From assembly GCF_050947335.1 (NCBI RefSeq), contig NW_027473583.1, forward strand, positions 154,827 to 218,826: a stretch of 64,000 nt of DNA, given 5' to 3'. Positions 26,361-41,089 of this stretch are shown here, one piece after another. The notes below the pieces were generated by a model. It was not told the origin of the DNA and made no database searches. It saw only the letters and a list, made by a program, of their open reading frames with translations. Numbering within the stretch: the stretch's first letter is position 1; each line of letters opens with the position of its first letter. A program made the position numbers and the translations under genes. This DNA comes from Megachile rotundata. Lineage: Eukaryota > Arthropoda > Insecta > Hymenoptera > Megachilidae.

Positions 26361-29137
26361 AATAATATGAGTTAGATTGATAATAATAACAGTAATAAGT
26401 ACAGTAATTGTCGTTCTATCGATAATATAAGCATAATATGGCTAATAATATGAGTTAGATCGATAATGATAAGAGTAATAAGTACAGTAATTGTCGTTCT
26501 ATCGATAATATAAGCATAATATGGCTAATAATATGAGTTAGATCGATAATGATAAGAGTAATAAGTACAGTAATTGTCGTTCTATCGATCATATAGGCAC
26601 AATATGGCTAATAATATGAGTTAGATTGATAATAGTAAGAGTAATAAGTATAGTAATTGTCGTTCTGTCGATCATATAAGCATAATATGGCTAATAATAT
26701 GAGTTAGATTGATAATAATAAGAGTAGTGAGTATAGTAATTGTCGTTCTATCGATCATATAAGCATAATACGGCTAATAATATGAGTTAGATTGATAATA
26801 ATGCGAGTAATAAGTATAGTAATTGTCGTTCTATCGATCATTTAAGCATAATATGGCTAATAATATGAGTTAGATTGATAATAGTAAGTGCAATAAGTAT
26901 AGTAATTGTCGTTCTATCGATCATATATGCATAATATGGCTAATAATATGAATTAGATTGATAATAATAACAGTAATAAGTACAGTAATTGTCGTTCTAT
27001 CGATCATATAAGCACAATATGGCTAATAATATGAGTTAGATTGACAATAGTAAGAGTAATAAGTATAGTAATTGTCGTTCTGTCGATCATTTAAGCATAA
27101 TATGGCTAATAATATGAGTTAGATTGATAATAATAACAGTAATAAGTACAGTAATTGTCGTTCTATCGATCATATATGCATAATATGGCTAATAATATGA
27201 GTTAGAATGATAATAGTAAGAGTAATAAGTATAGTAATTGTCGTTCTATCGATCATATAAGCACAATATGGCTAATAATATGAGTTAGATTGATAATAGT
27301 AAGAGTAATAAGTATAGTAATTGTCGTTCTGTCGATCATATAAGCATAATATGGCTAATAATATGAGTTAGATTGATAATAATAAGAGTAGTGAGTATAG
27401 TAATTGTCGTTCTATCGATCATATAAGCATAATACGGCTAATAATATGAGTTAGATTGATAATAATAAGAGTAATAAGTATAGTAATTGTCGATCTATCG
27501 ATCATTTATGCATAATATGGCTAATAATATGAGTTAGATTGATAATAATAAGAGTAATAAGTATAGTAAATGTCGTGCTATCGATCAGATCTGCAGAATA
27601 TGGTTAATAACATGGGTTAGATTGATAATAGCGAGTGTAATAAGTATAGTAATTGTCGTTCTATCGATCATATATGCATAATATGGCTTATAATATGAGT
27701 TAGATTGATAATAATAAGAGTAATGAGTATAGTAATTGTAGTTCTATCGATCATATAAGCATAACACGGCTAATAATATGAGTTAGATTGATAATAATGC
27801 GAGTAATAAGTATAGTAATTGTCGTTCTATCGATCATTTAAGCATAATATGGCTAATAATATGAGTTAGATTGATAATAATAAGAGTAATGAGCATAGTA
27901 ATTGTAGTTCTATCGATCGTATCTGCATAATATGGTTAATAATATGAGTTAGATTGATAATAATAAGAGTAATGAGTATAGTAATTGTAGTTCTATCGAT
28001 CATATCTGCATAATATGGTTAATAATATGAGTTAGATTCATAATAATAAGAGTAATAAGTATAGTAATTGTCGTTCTACCGATCATATAAGCATAATATG
28101 GCTAATAATATGAGTTAGATTGATAATAGTAAGTGCAATAAGTATAGTAATTGTCGTTCTATCGATCATATATGCATAATATGGCTAATAATATGAGTTA
28201 GATTGATAATAATAACAGTAATAAGTACAGTAATTGTCGTTCTATCGATCATATAAGCACAATATGGCTAATAATATGAGTTAGATTGACAATAGTAAGA
28301 GTAATAAGTATAGTAATTGTCGTTCTGTCGATCATATAAGCATAATATGGCTAATAATATGAGTTAGATTGATAATAATAAGAGTAGTGAGTATAGTAAT
28401 TGTCGTTCTATCGATCATATAAGCATAATACGGCTAATAATATGTGTTAGATTGATAACAATGCGAGTAATAAGTATAGTAATTGTCGTTCTATCGATCA
28501 TATAAGCATAATATGGCTAATAATATGAGTTAGATTGATAATAGTAAGTGCAATAAGTATAGTAATTGTCGTTCTATCGATCATATATGCATAATATGGC
28601 TAATAATATGAGTTAGATTGATAATAATAACAGTAATAAGTACAGTAATTGTCGTTCTATCGATCATATAAGCACAATATGGCTAATAATATGAGTTAGA
28701 TTGACAATAGTAAGAGTAATAAGTATAGTAATTGTCGTTCTGTCGATCATTTAAGCATAATATGGCTAATAATATGAGATAGATTGATAATAATAACAGT
28801 AATAAGTACAGTAATTGTCGTTCTATCGATCATATATGCATAATATGGCTAATAATATGAGTTAGATTGATAATAGTAAGAGTAATAAGTATAGTAATTG
28901 TCGTTCTATCGATCATATAAGCACAATATGGCTAATAATATGAGTTAGATTGATAATAGTAAGAGTAATAAGTATAGTAATTGTCGTTCTGTCGATCATA
29001 TAAGCATAATATGGCTAATAATATGAGTTAGATTGATAATAATAAGAGTAGTGAGTATAGTAATTGTCGTTCTATCGATCATATAAGCATAATACGGCTA
29101 ATAATGTGAGTTAGATTGATAATAATGCGAGTAATAA
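25486..29137. repeat. 44-monomer HOR (3,652 bp), copy 1
   Basis: It starts with an H unit carrying A16 (GTCGATCT, G at 25500) and ends with a G unit carrying ATGTGAG (29104). Repeated at exactly +3,652: GTCGATCT at 29152, AATATAAGTT (26031 and 29683), GGCACAATATGG (26596 and 30248), AGATCTGCAG (near 27591 and 31243) and CTACCGATC (28079 and 31731). Confidence 0.88.
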
Positions 29138-32100
29138 GTATAGTAATTGTCGATCTATCGATCATTTAAGCATAATATGGCTAATAATATGAGTTAGATT
29201 GATAATAATAAGAGTAATGAGCATAGTAATTGTAGTTCTATCGATCGTATCTGCATAATATGGCTAATAATATGAGTTAGATTGATAATAGTAAGTGTAA
29301 TAAGTATAGTAATTGTCGTTCTATCGATCATATATGCATAATATGGCTAATAATATGAGTTAGATTGATAATAATAACAGTAATAAGTACAGTAATTGTC
29401 GTTCTATCGATAATATAAGCATAATATGGCTAATAATATGAGTTAGATCGATAATGATAAGAGTAATAAGTACAGTAATTGTCGTTCTGTCGATCATATA
29501 AGCATAATATGGCTAATAATACGAGTTAGATTGATAATAATAAGAGTAGTGAGTATAGTAATTGTCGTTCTATCGATCATATAAGCATAATACGGCTAAT
29601 AATATGAGTTAGATTGATAATAATGCGAGTAATAAGTATAGTAATTGTCGTTCTATCGATCATTTAAGCATAATATGGCTAATAATATAAGTTAGATTGA
29701 TAATAATAAGAGTAATGAGCATAGTAATTGTAGTTCTATCGATCGTATCTGCATAATATGGTTAATGATATGAGTTAGATTCATAATAATAAGAGTAATA
29801 AGTATAGTAATTGTCGTTCTATCGATCATTTAACCATAATATGGCTAATAATATGAGTTAGGTTGATAATAATAAGAATAATAAGTATAGTAATTGTCGT
29901 TCTGTCGATCATATAAGCATAATATGGCTAATAATATGAGTTAGATTGATAATAATAAGAGTAATAAGTATAGTAATTGTCGTTCTATCGATCATTTAAG
30001 CATAATACGGCTAATAATATGAGTTAGATTGATAATAATAACAGTAATAAGTACAGTAATTGTCGTTCTATCGATAATATAAGCATAATATGGCTAATAA
30101 TATGAGTTAGATCGATAATGATAAGAGTAATAAGTACAGTAATTGTCGTTCTATCGATAATATAAGCATAATATGGCTAATAATATGAGTTAGATCGATA
30201 ATGATAAGAGTAATAAGTACAGTAATTGTCGTTCTATCGATCATATAGGCACAATATGGCTAATAATATGAGTTAGATTGATAATAGTAAGAGTAATAAG
30301 TATAGTAATTGTCGTTCTGTCGATCATATAAGCATAATATGGCTAATAATATGAGTTAGATTGATAATAATAAGAGTAGTGAGTATAGTAATTGTCGTTC
30401 TATCGATCATATAAGCATAATACGGCTAATAATATGAGTTAGATTGATAATAATGCGAGTAATAAGTATAGTAATTGTCGTTCTATCGATCATTTAAGCA
30501 TAATATGGCTAATAATATGAGTTAGATTGATAATAGTAAGTGCAATAAGTATAGTAATTGTCGTTCTATCGATCATATATGCATAATATGGCTAATAATA
30601 TGAATTAGATTGATAATAATAACAGTAATAAGTACAGTAATTGTCGTTCTATCGATCATATAAGCACAATATGGCTAATAATATGAGTTAGATTGACAAT
30701 AGTAAGAGTAATAAGTATAGTAATTGTCGTTCTGTCGATCATTTAAGCATAATATGGCTAATAATATGAGTTAGATTGATAATAATAACAGTAATAAGTA
30801 CAGTAATTGTCGTTCTATCGATCATATATGCATAATATGGCTAATAATATGAGTTAGAATGATAATAGTAAGAGTAATAAGTATAGTAATTGTCGTTCTA
30901 TCGATCATATAAGCACAATATGGCTAATAATATGAGTTAGATTGATAATAGTAAGAGTAATAAGTATAGTAATTGTCGTTCTGTCGATCATATAAGCATA
31001 ATATGGCTAATAATATGAGTTAGATTGATAATAATAAGAGTAGTGAGTATAGTAATTGTCGTTCTATCGATCATATAAGCATAATACGGCTAATAATATG
31101 AGTTAGATTGATAATAATAAGAGTAATAAGTATAGTAATTGTCGATCTATCGATCATTTATGCATAATATGGCTAATAATATGAGTTAGATTGATAATAA
31201 TAAGAGTAATAAGTATAGTAAATGTCGTGCTATCGATCAGATCTGCAGAATATGGTTAATAACATGGGTTAGATTGATAATAGCGAGTGTAATAAGTATA
31301 GTAATTGTCGTTCTATCGATCATATATGCATAATATGGCTTATAATATGAGTTAGATTGATAATAATAAGAGTAATGAGTATAGTAATTGTAGTTCTATC
31401 GATCATATAAGCATAACACGGCTAATAATATGAGTTAGATTGATAATAATGCGAGTAATAAGTATAGTAATTGTCGTTCTATCGATCATTTAAGCATAAT
31501 ATGGCTAATAATATGAGTTAGATTGATAATAATAAGAGTAATGAGCATAGTAATTGTAGTTCTATCGATCGTATCTGCATAATATGGTTAATAATATGAG
31601 TTAGATTGATAATAATAAGAGTAATGAGTATAGTAATTGTAGTTCTATCGATCATATCTGCATAATATGGTTAATAATATGAGTTAGATTCATAATAATA
31701 AGAGTAATAAGTATAGTAATTGTCGTTCTACCGATCATATAAGCATAATATGGCTAATAATATGAGTTAGATTGATAATAGTAAGTGCAATAAGTATAGT
31801 AATTGTCGTTCTATCGATCATATATGCATAATATGGCTAATAATATGAGTTAGATTGATAATAATAACAGTAATAAGTACAGTAATTGTCGTTCTATCGA
31901 TCATATAAGCACAATATGGCTAATAATATGAGTTAGATTGACAATAGTAAGAGTAATAAGTATAGTAATTGTCGTTCTGTCGATCATATAAGCATAATAT
32001 GGCTAATAATATGAGTTAGATTGATAATAATAAGAGTAGTGAGTATAGTAATTGTCGTTCTATCGATCATATAAGCATAATACGGCTAATAATATGTGTT

Positions 32101-32789
32101 AGATTGATAACAATGCGAGTAATAAGTATAGTAATTGTCGTTCTATCGATCATATAAGCATAATATGGCTAATAATATGAGTTAGATTGATAATAGTAAG
32201 TGCAATAAGTATAGTAATTGTCGTTCTATCGATCATATATGCATAATATGGCTAATAATATGAGTTAGATTGATAATAATAACAGTAATAAGTACAGTAA
32301 TTGTCGTTCTATCGATCATATAAGCACAATATGGCTAATAATATGAGTTAGATTGACAATAGTAAGAGTAATAAGTATAGTAATTGTCGTTCTGTCGATC
32401 ATTTAAGCATAATATGGCTAATAATATGAGATAGATTGATAATAATAACAGTAATAAGTACAGTAATTGTCGTTCTATCGATCATATATGCATAATATGG
32501 CTAATAATATGAGTTAGATTGATAATAGTAAGAGTAATAAGTATAGTAATTGTCGTTCTATCGATCATATAAGCACAATATGGCTAATAATATGAGTTAG
32601 ATTGATAATAGTAAGAGTAATAAGTATAGTAATTGTCGTTCTGTCGATCATATAAGCATAATATGGCTAATAATATGAGTTAGATTGATAATAATAAGAG
32701 TAGTGAGTATAGTAATTGTCGTTCTATCGATCATATAAGCATAATACGGCTAATAATGTGAGTTAGATTGATAATAATGCGAGTAATAA
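29138..32789. repeat. 44-monomer HOR (3,652 bp), copy 2
   Basis: Tandem partner of the preceding block, again beginning with the A16 H unit and ending with the ATGTGAG G unit (32756). All markers checked agree. I noticed no internal difference but did not compare every base. Confidence 0.88.
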
Positions 32790-33536
32790 GTATAGTAATT
32801 GTCGTTCTATCGATCATTTAAGCATAATATGGCTAATAATATGAGTTAGATTGATAATAATAAGAGTAATGAGCATAGTAATTGTAGTTCTATCGATCGT
32901 ATCTGCATTATATGGCTAATAATATGAGTTAGATTGATAATAGTAAGTGTAATAAGTATAGTAATTGTCGTTCTATCGATCATATATGCATAATATGGCT
33001 AACAATATGAGTTAGATTGATAATAATAACAGTAATAAGTACTGTAATTGTCGTTCTATCGATAATATAAGCATAATATGGCTAATAATATGAGTTAGAT
33101 CGATAATGATAAGAGTAATAAGTACAGTAATTGTCGTTCTGTCGATCATATAAGCATAATATGGCTAATAATACGAGTTAGATTGATAATAATAAGAGTA
33201 GTGAGTATAGTAATTGTCGTTCTATCGATCATATAAGCATAATACGGCTAATAATATGAGTTAGATTGATAATAATGCGAGTAATAAGTATAGTAATTGT
33301 CGTTCTATCGATCATTTAAGCATAATATGGCTAATAATATGAGTTAGATTGATAATAATAAGAGTAATGAGCATAGTAATTCTAGTTCTATCGATCGTAT
33401 CTGCATAATATGGTTAATAATATGAGTTAGATTCATAATAATAAGAGTAATAAGTATAGTAATTGTCGTTCTATCGATCATTTAACCATAATATGGCTAA
33501 TAATATGAGTTAGGTTGATAATAATAAGAGTAATAA
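32790..33536. repeat. Partial third copy of the 44-monomer HOR (9 monomers)
   Basis: The order H, I, D, B, F (AATACGAG), G, H, I, J matches the start of both 44-monomer copies, then departs. Unlike them its first unit lacks A16. It carries private changes (GCATTATATGG near 32907, AACAATATGAG near 33003, TACTGTAATTG near 33040, AATTCTAGTTC near 33378), so it looks older or less homogenised. Confidence 0.72.
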
Positions 33537-36275
33537 GTATAGTAATTGTCGTTCTATCGATCATATAAGCATAATATGGCTAATAATATAAGTTAGATTG
33601 ATAATAATAAGAGTAATAAGTATAGTAAATGTCGTGCTATCGATCATATCTGCATAATATGGTTAATAACATGGGTTAGATTGATAATAGTGAGTGTAAT
33701 AAGTATAGTAATTGTCGTTCTATCGATCATATATGCATAATATGGCTTATAATATGAGTTAGATTGATAATAATAAGAGTAATGAGTATAGTAATTGTAG
33801 TTCTATCGATCATATAAGCATAACACGGCTAATAATATGAGTTAGATTGATAATAATGCGAGTAATAAGTATAGTAATTGTCGTTCTATCGATCATTTAA
33901 GCATAATATGGCTAATAATATGAGTTAGATTGATAATAATAAGAGTAATGAGCATAGTAATTGTAGTTCTATCGATCGTATCTGCATAATATGGCTAATA
34001 ATATGAGTTAGATTGATAATAGTAAGTGTAATAAGTATGGTAATTGTCGTTCTATCGATCATATATGCATAATATGGCTAATAATATGAGTTAGATTGAT
34101 AATAATAAGAGTAATAAGTATAGTAATTGTCGTTCTATCGATCATTTATGCATAATATGGCTAATAATATGAGATAGATTGATAATAATAAGAGTAATAA
34201 GTATAGTAAATGTCGTGCTATCGATCATATCTGCAGAATATGGTTAATAACATGGGTTAGATTGATAATAGTGAGTGTAATAAGTATAGTAATTGTCGTT
34301 CTATCGATCATATATGCATAATATGGCTTATAATATGAGTTAGATTGATAATAATAAGAGTAATGAGTATAGTAATTGTAGTTCTATCGATCATATAAGC
34401 ATAACACGGCTAATAATATGAGTTAAATTGATAATAATGCGAGTAATAAGTATAGTAATTGTCGTTCTATCGATCATTTAAGCATAATATGGCTAATAAT
34501 ATGAGTTAGATTGATAATAATAAGAGTAATGAGCATAGTAATTGTAGTTCTATCGATCGTATCTGCATAATATGGTTAATAATATGAGTTAGATTGATAA
34601 TAATAAGAGTAATGAGTATAGTAATTGTAGTTCTATCGATCATATCTGCATAATATGGTTAATAATATGAGTTAGATTCATAATAATAAGAGTAATAAGT
34701 ATAGTAATTGTCGTTCTACCGATCATATAAGCATAATATGGCTAATAATATGAGTTAGATTGATAATAGTAAGTGCAATAAGTATAGTAATTGTCGTTCT
34801 ATCGATCATATATGCATAATATGGCTAATAATATGAGTTAGATTGATAATAATAACAGTAATAAGTACAGTAATTGTCGTTCTATCGATCATATAAGCAC
34901 AATATGGCTAATAATATGAGTTAGATTGACAATAGTAAGAGTAATAAGTATAGTAATTGTCGTTCTGTCGATCATATAAGCATAATATGGCTAATAATAT
35001 GAGTTAGATTGATAATAATAAGAGTAGTGAGTATAGTAATTGTCGTTCTATCGATCATATAAGCATAATACGGCTAATAATATGTGTTAGATTGATAACA
35101 ATGCGAGTAATAAGTATAGTAATTGTCGTTCTATCGATCATATAAGCATAATATGGCTAATAATATGAGTTAGATTGATAATAGTAAGTGCAATAAGTAT
35201 AGTAATTGTCGTTCTATCGATCATATAAGCATAATACGGCTAATAATATGAGTTAGATTGATAATAATGCGAGTAATAAGTATAGTAATTGTCGTTCTAT
35301 CGATCATTTAAGCATAATATGGCTAATAATATGAGTTAGATTGATAATAATAAGAGTAATGAACTTAGTAATTGTAGTTCTATCGATCGTATCTGCATAA
35401 TATGGCTAATAATATGAGTTAGATTGATAATAGTAAGTGTAATAAGTATAGTAATTGTCGTTCTATCGATCATATATGCATAATATGGCTAATAATATGA
35501 GTTAGATTGATAATAATAACAGTAATAAGTACAGTAATTGTCGTTCTATCGATAATACAAGCATAATATGGCTAATAATATGAGTTAGATCGATAATGAT
35601 AAGAGTAATAAGTACAGTAATTGTCGTTCTGTCGATCATATAAGCATAATATGGCTAATAATACGAGTTAGATTGATAATAATAAGAGTAGTGAGTATAG
35701 TAATTGTCGTTCTATCGATCATATAAGCATAATACGGCTAATAATATGAGTTAGATTGATAATAATGCGAGTAATAAGTATAGTAATTGTCGTTCTATCG
35801 ATCATTTAAGCATAATATGGCTAATAATATGAGTTAGATTGATAATAATAAGAGTAATGAGCATAGTAATTGTAGTTCTATCGATCGTATCTGCATAATA
35901 TGGTTAATAATATGAGTTAGATTCATAATAATAAGAGTAATAAGTATAGTAATTGTCGTTCTATCGATCATTTAACCATAATATGGCTAATAATATGAGT
36001 TAGGTTGATAATAATAAGAGTAATAAGTATAGTAATTGTCGTTCTATCGATCATATAAGCATAATATGGCTAATAATATGAGTTAGATTGATAATAATAA
36101 GAGTAATAAGTATAGTGATTGTCGTTCTATCGATCAAATTAGCATAATATGGTTAATAATATGAGTTAGATTGATAACAGTGTGTGTAATAAGTATAGTA
36201 ATTGTCGTTCTGTCGATCATATAAGCATAATATGGCTAATAATATGAGTTAGATTGATAATAATAAGAGTAATAA
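33537..36275. repeat. Mosaic block containing a 36-monomer echo and the first X unit
   Basis: About 34.12-35.21 kb matches 31.13-32.22 kb at 2,988 bp, 36 monomers (CTGCAG 34231 against 31243; CTACCGATC 34719 against 31731). The remainder is O', P, Q, H, I, J and K type units, with subtype X at 36110. Confidence 0.72.
36110..36192. repeat. Satellite monomer subtype X (rare, nine differences)
   Basis: Diagnostic bases are G8 (TAGTGATTG), A28 and T31 (TCAAATTAGC), T44, C69, G71, G73, T74 and T76 (CAGTGTGTG). I found three full copies, starting at 36110, 44500 and 53386; the last also has C59. The GTGTGTG right half occurs separately in hybrids with an N-like left half, at 36276 and 38600. Confidence 0.85.
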
Positions 36276-38599
36276 GTATAGTAATTGTCGTTCTATCGAT
36301 CATTTATGCATAATATGGTTAATAATATGAGTTAGATTGATAACAGTGTGTGTAATAAGTATAGTAATTGTCGTTCTGTCGATCATATAAGCATAATATG
36401 CCTAATAATATGAGTTAGATTGATAATAATAAGAGTAATAAGTATAGTAATTGTCGTTCTATCGATCATTTATGCATAATATGGCTAATAATATGAGTTA
36501 GATTGATAATAATAAGAGTAATAAGTATAGTAAATGTCGTGCTATCGATCATATCTGCATAATATGGTTAATAACATGGGTTAGATTGATAATAGTGAGT
36601 GTAATAAGTATAGTAATTGTCGTTCTATCGATCATATATGCATAATATGGCTTATAATATGAGTTAGATTGATAATAATAAGAGTAATGAGTATAGTAAT
36701 TGTAGTTCTATCGATCATATAAGCATAACACGGCTAATAATATGAGTTAGATTGATAATAATGCGAGTAATAAGTATAGTAATTGTCGTTCTATCGATCA
36801 TTTAAGCATAATATGGCTAATAATATGAGTTAGATTGATAATAATAAGAATAATAAGTATAGTAATTGTCGTTCTGTCGATCATATAAGCATAATATGGC
36901 TAATAATATGAGTTAGATTGATAATAATAAGAGTAATAAGTATAGTAATTGTCGTTCTATCGATCATTTAAGCATAATACGGCTAATAATATGAGTTAGA
37001 TTGATTATAATAACAGTAATAAGTACAGTAATTGTCGTTCTATCGATAATATAAGCATAATATGGCTAATAATATGAGTTAGATCGATAATGATAAGAGT
37101 AATAAGTACAGTAATTGTCGTTCTATCGATCATATAAGCATAATACGGCTAATAATATGAGTTAGATTGATAATAATGCGAGTAATAAGTATAGTAATTG
37201 TCGTTCTATCGATCATTTAAGCATAATATGGCTAATAATATGAGTTAGATTGATAATAATAAGAGTAATGAGCATAGTAATTGTAGTTCTATCGATCGTA
37301 TCTGCATAATATGGCTAATAATATGAGTTAGATTGATAATAGTAAGTGTAATAAGTATAGTAATTGTCGTTCTATCGATCATATATGCATAATATGGCTA
37401 ATAATATGAGTTAGATTGATAATAATAACAGTAATAAGTACAGTAATTGTCGTTCTATCGATAATATAAGCATAATATGGCTAATAATATGAGTTAGATC
37501 GATAATGATAAGAGTAATAAGTACAGTAATTGTCGTTCTATCGATAATATAAGCATAATATGGCTAATAATATGAGTTAGATCGATAATGATAAGAGTAA
37601 TAAGTACAGTAATTGTCGTTCTATCGATCATATAAGCACAATATGGCAAATAATATGAGTTAGATTGATAATAGTAAGAGTAATAAGTATAGTAATTGTC
37701 GTTCTGTCGATCATATAAGCATAATATGGCTAATAATATGAGTTAGATTGATAATAATAAGAGTAGTGAGTATAGTAATTGTCGTTCTATCGATCATATA
37801 AGCATAATACGGCTAATAATATGAGTTAGATTGATAACAATGCGAGTAATAAGTATAGTAATTGTCGTTCTATCGATCATTTAAGCATAATATGGCTAAT
37901 AATATGAGTTAGATTGATAATAATATGAGTAGTGAGCATAGTAATTGTAGTTCTATCGATCGTATCTGCATAATGTGGCTAATAATATGAGTTAGATTGA
38001 TAATAGTAAGTGTAATAAGTATGGTAATTGTCGTTCTATCGATCATATATGCATAATATGGCTAATAATATGAGTTAGATTGATAATAATAAGAGTAATA
38101 AGTATAGTAATTGTCGTTCTATCGATCATTTATGCATAATATGGCTAATAATATGAGTTAGATTGATAATAATAAGAGTAATAAGTATAGTAAATGTCGT
38201 GCTATCGATCATATCTGCAGAATATGGTTAATAACATGGGTTAGATTGATAATAGTGAGTGTAATAAGTATAGTAATTGTCGTTCTACCGATCATATATG
38301 CATAATATGGCTTATAATATGAGTTAGATTGATAATAATAAGAGTAATGAGTATAGTAATTGTAGTTCTATCGATCATATAAGCATAACACGGCTAATAA
38401 TATGAGTTAGATTGATAATAATGCGAGTAATAAGTATAGTAATTGTCGTTCTATCGATCATTTAAGCATAATATGGCTAATAATATGAGTTAGATTGATA
38501 ATGATAACAGTAATATGTACAGTAATTGTCGTTCTATCGATCATATATGCATAATATGGCTAATAATATGAGTTAGATTGATAATAATAAGAGTAATAA
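36276..38599. repeat. 28-monomer HOR (2,324 bp), copy 1
   Basis: It starts with an N-left/X-right hybrid. It is repeated in 38600-40923; markers at exactly +2,324 are ATGCCTAATA (CCT at 36401 and 38725) and CTACCGATC (38288 and 40612). Differences seen are TTGATTATAA near 37003 and GAGTAGTGAGC near 37929 in this copy only. Confidence 0.85.
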
Positions 38600-40923
38600 G
38601 TATAGTAATTGTCGTTCTATCGATCATTTATGCATAATATGGTTAATAATATGAGTTAGATTGATAACAGTGTGTGTAATAAGTATAGTAATTGTCGTTC
38701 TGTCGATCATATAAGCATAATATGCCTAATAATATGAGTTAGATTGATAATAATAAGAGTAATAAGTATAGTAATTGTCGTTCTATCGATCATTTATGCA
38801 TAATATGGCTAATAATATGAGTTAGATTGATAATAATAAGAGTAATAAGTATAGTAAATGTCGTGCTATCGATCATATCTGCATAATATGGTTAATAACA
38901 TGGGTTAGATTGATAATAGTGAGTGTAATAAGTATAGTAATTGTCGTTCTATCGATCATATATGCATAATATGGCTTATAATATGAGTTAGATTGATAAT
39001 AATAAGAGTAATGAGTATAGTAATTGTAGTTCTATCGATCATATAAGCATAACACGGCTAATAATATGAGTTAGATTGATAATAATGCGAGTAATAAGTA
39101 TAGTAATTGTCGTTCTATCGATCATTTAAGCATAATATGGCTAATAATATGAGTTAGATTGATAATAATAAGAATAATAAGTATAGTAATTGTCGTTCTG
39201 TCGATCATATAAGCATAATATGGCTAATAATATGAGTTAGATTGATAATAATAAGAGTAATAAGTATAGTAATTGTCGTTCTATCGATCATTTAAGCATA
39301 ATACGGCTAATAATATGAGTTAGATTGATAATAATAACAGTAATAAGTACAGTAATTGTCGTTCTATCGATAATATAAGCATAATATGGCTAATAATATG
39401 AGTTAGATCGATAATGATAAGAGTAATAAGTACAGTAATTGTCGTTCTATCGATCATATAAGCATAATACGGCTAATAATATGAGTTAGATTGATAATAA
39501 TGCGAGTAATAAGTATAGTAATTGTCGTTCTATCGATCATTTAAGCATAATATGGCTAATAATATGAGTTAGATTGATAATAATAAGAGTAATGAGCATA
39601 GTAATTGTAGTTCTATCGATCGTATCTGCATAATATGGCTAATAATATGAGTTAGATTGATAATAGTAAGTGTAATAAGTATAGTAATTGTCGTTCTATC
39701 GATCATATATGCATAATATGGCTAATAATATGAGTTAGATTGATAATAATAACAGTAATAAGTACAGTAATTGTCGTTCTATCGATAATATAAGCATAAT
39801 ATGGCTAATAATATGAGTTAGATCGATAATGATAAGAGTAATAAGTACAGTAATTGTCGTTCTATCGATAATATAAGCATAATATGGCTAATAATATGAG
39901 TTAGATCGATAATGATAAGAGTAATAAGTACAGTAATTGTCGTTCTATCGATCATATAAGCACAATATGGCAAATAATATGAGTTAGATTGATAATAGTA
40001 AGAGTAATAAGTATAGTAATTGTCGTTCTGTCGATCATATAAGCATAATATGGCTAATAATATGAGTTAGATTGATAATAATAAGAGTAGTGAGTATAGT
40101 AATTGTCGTTCTATCGATCATATAAGCATAATACGGCTAATAATATGAGTTAGATTGATAACAATGCGAGTAATAAGTATAGTAATTGTCGTTCTATCGA
40201 TCATTTAAGCATAATATGGCTAATAATATGAGTTAGATTGATAATAATATGAGTAATGAGCATAGTAATTGTAGTTCTATCGATCGTATCTGCATAATGT
40301 GGCTAATAATATGAGTTAGATTGATAATAGTAAGTGTAATAAGTATGGTAATTGTCGTTCTATCGATCATATATGCATAATATGGCTAATAATATGAGTT
40401 AGATTGATAATAATAAGAGTAATAAGTATAGTAATTGTCGTTCTATCGATCATTTATGCATAATATGGCTAATAATATGAGTTAGATTGATAATAATAAG
40501 AGTAATAAGTATAGTAAATGTCGTGCTATCGATCATATCTGCAGAATATGGTTAATAACATGGGTTAGATTGATAATAGTGAGTGTAATAAGTATAGTAA
40601 TTGTCGTTCTACCGATCATATATGCATAATATGGCTTATAATATGAGTTAGATTGATAATAATAAGAGTAATGAGTATAGTAATTGTAGTTCTATCGATC
40701 ATATAAGCATAACACGGCTAATAATATGAGTTAGATTGATAATAATGCGAGTAATAAGTATAGTAATTGTCGTTCTATCGATCATTTAAGCATAATATGG
40801 CTAATAATATGAGTTAGATTGATAATGATAACAGTAATATGTACAGTAATTGTCGTTCTATCGATCATATATGCATAATATGGCTAATAATATGAGTTAG
40901 ATTGATAATAGTAAGAGTAATAA
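38600..40923. repeat. 28-monomer HOR (2,324 bp), copy 2
   Basis: Tandem partner of the preceding block. Its right part, from about 39.7 kb, has the order D-B-B-E*-F-G*-H'-I-M-N-O-P-Q-R-D and runs through U and V into the T monomer at 41090. It therefore already contains units 8-22 of the 24-monomer HOR. Confidence 0.83.
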
Positions 40924-41089
40924 GTATAGTAATTGTCGTTCTATCGATCATATAAGCATAATATAGCTAATAATATGAGTTAGATTGATAATAGTAAGTG
41001 TAATAAGTATAGTAATTGTCGTTCTATCGATCATATAAGCATAATATGGCTAATAATATGAGTTAGATTGATAATAATAAGAGTAATAA

